The notes below the pieces were generated by a model. It was not told the DNA's origin. It saw only the letters and a program-made list of their open reading frames with translations, and did not search any database. This document shows positions 53,807-63,700 of a stretch of DNA of 64,000 nucleotides, piece after piece. Origin of the DNA: JAWKRB01 sp041389885 (lineage in GTDB: Bacteria; Myxococcota_A; Polyangia; Polyangiales; Ga0077539); assembly GCA_041389885.1 (NCBI GenBank), contig JAWKRB010000026.1, positions 1 through 64,000 of the forward strand, written 5' to 3'. The position numbers and the translations under genes are program-made. How positions within the stretch are numbered: the stretch's first letter is position 1; every line of letters begins with the position of its first letter.

Positions 53807-54673
53807 ATGAATCGTCAGGGAATCGTGCTCGCGGCCTTGGTCGCGGCGGTCGGGTGCAGCGAGTACAACCGCGAGGCGATCGAGGACAACAACGCGGGCA
53901 TGACCGCGTTTCGTGCCCGTCGCTTCTCCGACGCGCGCGATAAGTTTCAGCGCGCGGCGGACGAGGACCCCCGCTTCGACCAGCCGCTCTACAACCTCGC
54001 GATGGTGCACAAGCAGCAGGAGGCGTGGGGCGACGTGGTCTCGGCGCTCACCCGCGCGATCGCCCGCGCGCCGCGCAACGCCGACTACCAGTTCGAGCTG
54101 GGCTACGCGAACTTCCGCCTCGAGCGCTGGGACGCCGCGAAGCAGGCCTTCAACCAGGCGATCCAGATCTCGCCGTCGATGTACCGGGCGCACTACTTCC
54201 TGGGCAAGACGCACGAGCGCCTCGACGAGCCGCAGGAGGCGCTGCGCGCGTACACCGACACGATCTCTCGCGCGCCCCGCGCGTACGCCGCGTATGTGAG
54301 CCTCGGCTCGCTGTACTACCGGGTGAACCAGCTCGATCACGCGATCTCGGTGCTGCGCGAGGGCCTGCGGGTGACCCCCGAGGGGGTCACCGAGCGGGGC
54401 GAGATGCGCAACACGCTGGGCAACGTGCTGCTGCAGCAGAACCACCGCGAACAGGCGATCGAGGAGTTCGTGAGCGCGAGCCGTGAGGACCCGCGGCTGA
54501 GCGTCGCGCTGTTCAACGCGGGCTTCACCTGCGCGGAGATTCCCGAGCGCAGGCAGCAGGCGATCTTGTATCTGCAGCGATTCGTCGCGGCCCGAGGCGG
54601 GGACGCTCCCAGGGAGTACCTCGACATGGCGCAGAACAAGCTCGCAGAGCTTCAGGCCGTCGGCGCTCACTGA
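53807..54673 (+). CDS. TPR repeat lipoprotein of the Glt-like cluster
   Basis: 288 residues from ATG at 53807; AGGGA lies about 9 bases upstream, whereas it is too close to the alternative ATG at 53798. Lipobox at VAAVGC. Successive TPR units: NAGMTAFRARRFSDARDKFQ, NLAMVHKQQEAWGDVVSALT, ELGYANFRLERWDAAKQAFN, HYFLGKTHERLDEPQEALRA, SLGSLYYRVNQLDHAISVLR and NTLGNVLLQQNHREQAIEEF. Predicted to be anchored in the outer membrane facing the periplasm. It may be the true GltE/AglT counterpart; the 475-residue lipoprotein at 49566 is the other candidate. Confidence 0.82.
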   Translation: MNRQGIVLAALVAAVGCSEYNREAIEDNNAGMTAFRARRFSDARDKFQRAADEDPRFDQPLYNLAMVHKQQEAWGDVVSALTRAIARAPRNADYQFELGYANFRLERWDAAKQAFNQAIQISPSMYRAHYFLGKTHERLDEPQEALRAYTDTISRAPRAYAAYVSLGSLYYRVNQLDHAISVLREGLRVTPEGVTERGEMRNTLGNVLLQQNHREQAIEEFVSASREDPRLSVALFNAGFTCAEIPERRQQAILYLQRFVAARGGDAPREYLDMAQNKLAELQAVGAH

Positions 54674-54758
54674 GCGCCCGGCAGACGATTCGACATTACC
54701 GCCACGCAGGAAGTTCGAGTGCGGGGCCGCGGTGATCCGCCGCTCCACGGGGACGACG

Positions 54759-57700
54759 ATGACCAACGCCGATGAGAACCTCGAGAACACCACCACCACG
54801 ACGCTCCCCGAGGACGACGCCCGGCCCACGCAGCGCCCCGCGCCGGACCTCGCTCGCATCCAGGAGCTAGACGAGGCCGTCGCGCGCTTCGAGGGGCAGA
54901 AGCGTTGGCAGGACGTGATCCGCTCGCTCGTGGCGAAGGCCGAGCTGCTCGTCGAGCCCGCCGAGCGGGTGGCCGTCTACGAGCGCGTCGCGGGGCTCTA
55001 CGTCGAGCGCTTCTCGAACCTCGCGGAGGCCATCAAGGCGAACGAGACGATCCTCGAGATCGACCCCGAGAACGCGGGCGCGAACAGCTTTCTTCGCGCG
55101 ACCTACGAGAAGCGCAAGGACTGGGACAAGCTGCTGAGGCTGCTCCGCGCCGACGCCGAGGCCGCCCCCGTGGGCGAGCAGCTGGATCGCTGGTCCGAGA
55201 TCGCGCGCTTCGTGTCGGAGAAGGTCAAGCGGGTCGAGGCCTCGGTCGAGGCGTGGGAGCAGGTGCTCGCGCGCGCGCCGGAGCACACCGAGGCGATCTC
55301 CCAGCTCAGCGGGCTGTACGAGAAGAGCCGCGACTACGAGAAGCTCGCGGGGGTGCTGCGCGTGCAGGCGACGCAGACCGGCGAGCCGGCGGCGCGGGTG
55401 CAGATCCTCGTCAAGCTGGGGATGATCGCCAGCGACCGGCTGAACAACGACGAGCTCGCGGTCGAGGCGTGGCGGGGCGTGCTGGCGCTGGAGCCGAACG
55501 ACCGGCGCGCGCAGGAGGCGCTGAAGAAGCGCCTGCTCGCGATGAGCGCGTGGGACGAGCTCGAGGCCTTCTACGCGGAGTCTGAGAAGTGGGACGAGCT
55601 CATTCGACTGCTCGAGCGCGAGGCGGAGTCTGAGTCGCTCGACGCGGCGGTGCGCGTCACGCTGCTGCTCAAGGTCGCCACGCTCTGGGAGGACCGCAAG
55701 GAGAAGCCCGAGCGCGCGGCGCGCTACCTCGAGAAGGTGCTCGAGCTCGACCCCGGTCACCGCGGCGCCGCGCTGCGCCTCGTGCCGATCTATGAGTCCG
55801 CGAGGGACGACCGCCGGCTCGCCGCGGCCCTCGAGGTCAAGCTCCCGGGCGACGCGCCCGGCGAGGAGCGCCTGGGGTCTCTGCGTCGGCTCGGCGGGCT
55901 CTATGAGGGCAGCCTCAAAGACCCCGAGCACGCCTTCGTGCGCTTTCTCGCGGCCTTCGACGAAGACCCCGGCGAGCCCCGCTCCATCGAAGACCTCGAG
56001 CGGGTCTCGGACGGCGCCGAGCGCTGGGAGACCGTGGTCGAGCACGTCGGTCGGGCGCTCGCGGGAGCGCCTGGAGCGCCCTGGGAGCTCGAGCTCCGCC
56101 TGCGGCAGGGGGAGATCCTCGCCGAGCGCGTGGGGCGCCCTGACGCCGCCGTGGAGGCCTTTCGGGCGGTGCTGGAGATCGACCCTGGGGAGCTCCGCGC
56201 CCTCGACGCCCTCGACGGGCTGCACCGGCGCGGCGAGCAGTGGTCGGACCTCCTTTCGGTGCTCGAGCGACGCCTCGCGCTGACCGAGGAGCCGGGCGCT
56301 CGTCGGGCGCTGCTGCTGGAGGCGGCGTCGATCGCCGAGACGAAGGTCAGCGATCAGGGGCGCGCGATCGAGTTCGCGCGGGCGATGGTCGCCGAGGGTG
56401 GAGACGACCTCGAGGTCCTCGCGATTCTCGATCGGCTCTACCAGGCGGTGGGCAACCACGGCGCGCTGGCGGACGTGATCCAGCGGGAGCTGGACCTCTC
56501 CGCGGACGTCGACGTCGAGGCCGCGAGCGCGCTCAAGTTCCGGCTCGCGACGATCCGGCAGGAGCACATGGGCGACGTGCCCGGCGCCGTGCGGCTGCTG
56601 CGAGAGATCCTCTCGGAGTCCCTCGAGCACGGCGGCGCGAGGGCGTCGCTGGAGCAGCTCCTGCGAGACCCCGAGTGGCGCGCCGAGGCCGCGCGCATCC
56701 TTCAGCCCGTCTACGAGCACGGCGGCGACTGGGAGGCGCTGGTTCGCGCGCTCGAGATCCTCGTCGTCGACGAGGACGACGTCGCCGAGCGCGTCACGCT
56801 GCTCCGCCGCATCGGCGTGGTGCACGCGCAAGGGCTGGGCGACGCGCGCCGCGCGATGGAGGCCTTCGGCCGCGCGTTTCGCGAGAACCCGACCGACCTC
56901 GAGGTCGTCGAGGAGCTCGTCGAGGTCGCGGGCAGCATCGACGCGTGGGCCGAGGTCGTCGCGCTGCTGCGCGAGGCGGCGATTCGCTACGCGGGTGACC
57001 CGGTGGCGAGGGTGCTGCTCCTGCGCGTCGCCGAGATCGAGTCGACGCGACTGGGCAACGTCTCCGCGGCGGTCGAGGCGCTCGAGCGCATGCTCGAGGC
57101 CGACCCCGTCGACGACGAGGCGCTGCGCGTGCTCGAGAGGACCTACCGCGCCGCGGCGCGCTGGCCCGACGTGCTCGCGACGCTGCGTCGTCGCCTGGAC
57201 CACGCGCAGGACCCCGACGCCTACGACGCGATCCTCGTGGAGGTGGCGCGCGTTCACGACGAGCAGCTCGGCGACACCGCGATGGCGGTCACGACCTACC
57301 GGGAGATGCTCGCCCGCGACCCGGCCAGCCGGCGCGCGCTCGAGGCGCTCGACCGTCTCTACACGCGCCAGGGAGACTGGTCGGAGCTGGCCGAGAACCT
57401 GGAGCTCCGGCTCACCCTGGTCGACGCGGCCGAGGAGCAGACGGCGCTGCAGCTGCGCCTCGCCGAGGTGCGCGACCAGCGGCTGGCGGACCGCGCCGGC
57501 GCGATCGAGATCTACCGTCAGATCCTCGATCGCGACCCCGAGAGCGAGGCGGCGGTGACGGCCCTCGACGGGATGATCACCGAGCGCGCGTACACGGCGG
57601 GCATCGTCGAGGTGCTGGAGCCGGTGTTCCGTGCGCAGGGCTCCTTCGATCGCCTCGTGAACGCGCTGGAGGTGCAGGCCCGCTTCACCGACGACGTCGT

Positions 57701-60700
57701 GGCGCACGTCGACCTGCTGCACCGCATCGCGGAGATCCAAGAGGTCGCGCTCGACGACGCGGGCACCGCGTTTCAGACCCTGGCCCGGGCGCTCGAGGCC
57801 GACCCCTCGAGGGAGGACACGCTCAACGCCCTCGACCGGATCGCGCTGTCGACGGGCGCGTCTCAGGCGTTCCTGGGCGTGCTGAAGGGCCGCATCGCGG
57901 CGTGCGAAGACCCTGCGGTGAAGGTGCTGCTGCACCGTCGCGCGGCCTTCGTGGCCGAGGAGCGCCTGGAGCAGGTCGACGAGGCCATCGAGCAGCTCAA
58001 CGCGGTGGTCGCCCTCGACCCCGGTCACCTCGACGCCCTCAGCGACCTCGAGCGGCTCTACCAGCTCACCGACCGGGGGAGGGAGCTCGCGGCGACGCTG
58101 GTGAAGAAGTCTGAGGTGGTCGAGTCGATCGACGATCGAAAGGCGCACCTCTGGCGCGCCGCGGAGCTGTACGAGACCACCCTCGACGACACCCCCGCCG
58201 CGATCGAGACCTACAAGCGCATCGTGGCCGTCGACGACGGCGAGGTGCAGGCGCTCGACGCGCTGATCCGACTCTACATCGGCGGCTCGATGTGGTCCGA
58301 GCTCCTCGGCGCGTACGAGAAGAAGGCCGACGTCGTCTCAGACCCGGAGGAGAAGAAGCGGCTGTTCTTCGGCATGGCGTCGGTCTACGAGTCGGAGCTC
58401 GACGACGGCGCGAAGGCCGTCGACGCGTACAACCGCGCCCTCGAGCTCGACCCCACCGACCTCGTCGCGATCCAGCGCCTCGACCAGCTCTACACCGCGC
58501 AGGGGCGCTGGCAGGAGCTGCTCTCGGTGCTCGAGCGCGAGGCCGAGCTCTCGTCTGACCCCGCGGAGATCGCCGCCCATCGCTTCCGCGTGGGTGAGAT
58601 CTACGACCACAAGATCGACAGCGTCGAGCGCGCGGTGGACATCTACCGCGAGATCCTCGACGTGGTGCCCGACCACGAGCCCTCGATCGCCGCGTTGACG
58701 GCGATCCTCCGCGGGGACCGGGCGCCGCTCCTGGCCGCCGCCGTGCTTGAGCCGCACTTCAGCGCCGCGGGCGAGTTCGCCCGGGTCGTCGAGGTGCACG
58801 AGGTCGAGATCGCGCGCTGCGAGGATCCGCTGCGCAAGATCGAGCTCCTGCGCCGCGTCGCGGAGATCCAGTCGTCGGCGCTCGGCGACGGTGAGGCCGC
58901 GTTCGACGCGATGGCCCGCGCCGTGCGCGCCGACCCGCGGGGCGAGGACGACCTCGGGCTCTTCGAGCAGTTCGGCGAGTCGCTCGGCGCGTGGGACCGC
59001 GTCGCACGCACCTACGACGAGGCGCTGCCGAGCCTCGCCGAGGACCCGGTCCAGCAGGTCGAGCTGCTGCTCCGGACGGGGCAGATCTACGAGGTGCAGG
59101 TCGGCGACGCCGAGACCGCCGTCGCGCGCTACGCCGCGGTGGCGACCCTCGACCCCGAGAACGGTCCGGCGCTGCGCTCGCTCGACCGGCTGTATGAGTC
59201 CCTCGAGCGCTGGGACCTCATGGCGGAGACCCTCGCGAAGGAGGTCGCGCTCGCCGACGTGAGCCCTGATGAGCTCACCGCGCTTCGCTTTCGCCTCGCG
59301 CAGGTGCGGGGCGAGAAGCTCGGCGACATCGACGGCGCGCTGGCCGCGTACCGAGAGATCCTCGACACGCAGTCCGACCACGAGCCCTCGATCGCGGCCC
59401 TCGAGCAGCTCTTCGCCAACAACGTGCGGCGCGTCGAGATCGCCGCGATCCTCGAGCCGATCTATCGACTGGGAGAGGACTGGCAGCGCCTCGCCGACCT
59501 CCAGGCCCAGCTCCTCGAGCTCGTCGTCGCGCCCGCCGAGCGCATCGCGCTCATTCGGCAGATCGCCGAGACCTTCGAGGACAAGCTCGTCGACGGCGTG
59601 ACGGCCTTCAGCTGGATGGGGCGCGCGGTGCGCGAGGCTCCCCTCGACGAGCTCTGCGTCGTCGACGCCGAGCGCCTCGCCGCGCTCACCTCCCAGTGGG
59701 CCGAGCTCACCAACGTCTACGCCGACGTCGTCGAGGCCGAAGACTCGAGCGACGAGGTGAAGGTCGTCATCGGCAAGCGCCTCGCGAGGGTGCACGAGGA
59801 GGAGCTGGGTGACCTCGCCTCGGCCGAGGGGGCCTACGCCTTCGTCGCCGAGGTGTCGACGTACGACGCCGACGCGCTCGACGCGCTCGACCGGCTCTAC
59901 ACGGCGTCGGGCGACGCCGAGCGCCTGGCCGAGGTCCTCGCGCGCCGCGTCGACAGCGTCGAGGACGCGTACCTGAAGACCGAGTTCACCTTCCGGCTCG
60001 CGCAGATTCTCCAGCTCAGCCTCGAGCGGGTGGACGACGCCGTGCTGCGCTACCGGGCGATCGTCGATCACCTCGACCCGCAGCACCGCCCCAGCCTCGA
60101 CGCCCTCGAGGCGATCTACCTCCAGTCCGAGCGCTGGGCCGAGCTCTACGAGAACGGCCGTCGCAAGCTCGAGGGCGTCACCGACCCCGAGGAGCAGGCT
60201 GACATCCACACGCAGATGGCGCAGGTCGCGCAGCACTACCTCGGCCGACCGGACGAGGCGGTGCAGCTCTACGAGCAGGTGCTCTCGCTGCGCGGTGAGG
60301 AGCCCGAGACCCTGGGCGCGATCGCCTCGCTGCACGAGGAGGCGGGGCGGTGGCCTCAGCTGATCGAGGTGCTCGAGCGTCAGTTCGCGGCGGAGAACGA
60401 CCCCGACCTCAGGGTGCAGGTGGCGCTCCGCATCGCCGCGGTGATTCACTACCGCCTGGGAGACGTCGAGCGGGCGATCGACGGCTACCGCCGGGTGCTC
60501 GACATCGACACCGCGAACTTCGACGCGATGCGCGCCCTCGCGGGGATCTACCGCGCCGCGCAGAACTGGGACGAGCTCGTGCTGACGCTGCAGTCGCTGC
60601 TGCAGGTCGGGTCGGGCACCCTCGAGGCGGCGGAGCTTCGCGAGGCCTGGGCCGAGCTCGGGCGGATCTTCTGGAGCGTGCAGCAGCAGGGCTTCGAGTC

Positions 60701-63700
60701 GGCCGAGGCGTGGCGCCAGGTGCTCGACCTCGACCCCGCGGACTCCGAGGCCATTGAGGCGCTGCTGGTCATTCACAGCGCGCAGGGCGAGTGGCCCGAC
60801 GTGGTGGAGGTGCTGCAGCGCAAGGCCGGGCTGCAGCCGGATGAGGCCTCGAAGGTCGCGGTGCTGCTGCAGATCGCCGACGTGTGGGAGCAGCGCATCG
60901 AAGACGGGGAGGGCGCGCGCGCCGCGTACGAGCAGGTGCTGGAGCTCGATCCGCTGCACGAGCGGGCGTTCCTGGCGCTCGAGGCGCTGCACACGCAGGC
61001 GTCTCGCGGCGACGACCTCGCGACGCTGTACGTCAATCGACACGACCAGCTCGCCGACGCGGGCGACACCGCGAGCGCGGTGGGCTTCATGGTCAAGGCC
61101 GCGAACGCCTACGACGAGCTCGTGGGCGACCGCGAGCAGGCCTTCGCGGCGGCGCAGATCGCCTTCCAGGAAGACGTCGAGAACCCCGACGCGGTGCGCT
61201 CCCTCGAGCGGCTGGCGGCGGCCACGCAGAAGTGGAACGAGCTCCTCCAGGAGACCCTCGCGTCGTACAACTCGGAGCCCGCGGGGCCGCGCAAGACGCA
61301 GCTCGGGCTCCACGTCGCGCGGTGGTACGGCATCGAGCTGGGACACCCCGAGTGGGCGATCCCGATCTACAACCAGATCCTCGGCGCGGAGCCCGACAAC
61401 CTCCACGCGCTGCGCGCGCTCGCCGAGCTCTACCGAAAGCTGGGGCAGTGGACCCAGCTGGCGAAGATCCTCGAGCGCTGCGTGAGCGCGGCGAGGACGC
61501 CCGAGGACCGGCGCGACGCGCACCTCTCGCTCGGCGAGGTGCACGAGCAGCACCTCGACGCGCTGCACGACGCCGCGGCGCAGTACAACGCCGCGCTCTC
61601 GATCGACCCGGTGTCGCTCGAGGCGATGGACGCCCTCGGTCGGGTGTACGAGGCCCGCGGGGCCTGGGACGAGCTCGTCGGGGTGCTCCGGCGCTCGATC
61701 GAGGTCGTGGGTGACCCGACGCAGGCCCACGCGCAGCGACTCCGGGTCGCGTCGATCCTCGAGGACCGGCTCCGCGACTACCCCGCGGCGATCTCGGAGT
61801 ACCTCGGGGTGCTCGAGACCGACGTCACCAACCTCGACGCGCTCCGCGGCCTGGAGCGCCTCTACGCCGAGACCGGCAACAGCCCCGAGCTCCTTCGGGT
61901 GCTCGAGCTTCAGCTCGACATCGCGAGCACGGAGCGCGAGCAGATCAAGATCCTGACGCGCCTCGCCGAGATGCTCGAGGAGGAGTTCGTCAAGCCGGAC
62001 CTCGCGATCCAGCGCTTCGAGCAGGTGCTCGACATCGACCCCGCGAACGACCCCGCCCTGCGCGGGCTCGAGCGGCTCTACCGCAACACCTCGCGGTGGA
62101 GCGAGCTCGTCGAGACCTACGAGAAGCACCTCGTGGCGATCCCCGACCGGCGCGACCGCGCGCCGATCTTCCTCGCGCAGGGGCGGGTGTACATCGACGA
62201 GCTCCGCGACATGGAGCGGGCCGAGGACTCGTTCGTCAACGCGCTGCAGATCGACCCCGCGAACGTGGTGGCGATGGAGGCGCTCACGAAGATCTACGAG
62301 GGCCGCGGGGAGTGGGACCGCGCGCTCGACGTGATGGAGCAGCTCGCGGCGATCTACGCCGACGACCTCGCTCGCTCGCTCGACCTGCGTCACCGCATCG
62401 GTCGCCTCGCCGAGGAGCACCTCCAGGACGAGGCCCGCGCGATGGAGCAGTACCAGGCCGCGCTCGACGCGAGCCCGACGTACCTCCCGGCGCTCACGGC
62501 GCTCCGTGGGATCTTCACCCGCCGCGAGGACTGGTGGGAGGTCGCGGCGGTGCTCGACCGGGAGCAGGCCGCCACGGAGCAGCCGCGGCAGCGCGCGAGG
62601 CTCCTCGCGGAGCTCGGGCGGGTGAACGCGACGTACCTCGACGAGCCGCCCCGCGCGATCGGCGCGTACGAGGAGGCGCTCCGCAACGACCCCGAGCTCG
62701 AGGAGGCCGCCTGGCCGCTCTGTATGTACCTCGTCTCCGAGGGCCGCTACGAAGAGGCCGAGCCGCTGAGCGAGCTGCTCGTGCGTCGGGCGTCGCGTCG
62801 CGACCCCAGCGAGCAGCTGGAGATCCAGATCACCATGGGCAGGATCGCCGCGGCGCTGCAGAAGCACGACCGCGCGATCAAGGCGTTCTCCGCGGCGCAC
62901 ACCCTCGACCGCGCCAACGTCGAGGTGATCAGCGCCCTCGCCGTGGCGCACTACGAGAAGCGCGACTGGGAGGGCGCGTTCAAGCACTACCAGCTCCTGC
63001 TGGTGCACCACAAAGACGAGCTCGGCGCCGACGCCCGCGCGGACCTGTACCACCGCCTCGGGGTGGTCAAGCGCGAGCAGGGGGACCACCGCCGCGCGGT
63101 GAACTTCCTCGAGAAGGCGCTCGAGGAGTACCCGGGATATCGCCCGGCCCTCGACGCGCTGGTGAGCACCTACGAGGCCGCGGGCGAGTGGGATCAGGTG
63201 ATCGCGTACAAGGAGCAGCTCCTCGAGCTCGAAGACGACGAGGAGGTTCGCTACCGCGCGTTCATCGAGATCGGCGGGCTCTGGCAGGAGAAGGCGCGCA
63301 ACGCGCAGAAGGCGATCCAGTCGTACGCCGCGGCGACGGAGATCAAGCCGCAGGACCACGTCACGCTGCACAAGCTCCTGGCGCTCTACCAGGAGACCCG
63401 GCAGTGGTCGAAGCTCATCGACGTGATCGCGCGCATCGCGGACCTCGAGAGCGACCCGGTGCGCAAGGCGCGGTACGCGTACACCATCGCGACGATCTAC
63501 AACTCGGAGATCAAGGACTCGGAGAGCGCGCTGGAGCACTACAACAAGGCGCTCGACCTGAACCCCTCGGAGCTCAAGCCCTTCGCGAAGATCAACGAGG
63601 TGCTCACCGGGCGCCGCGATTTCAAGGAGCTCGAGCGCAACTTCCGCAAGATGCTCCACCGCGTGGCGGGCAAGGGGGACCGGGACCTGGAGTTCAACCT

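Noticed and set aside
54867..58148. 1093-codon minus-strand ORF
   Set aside because: Antisense to the continuous giant TPR gene; low-complexity Arg/Leu/Val composition and no recognisable motif.
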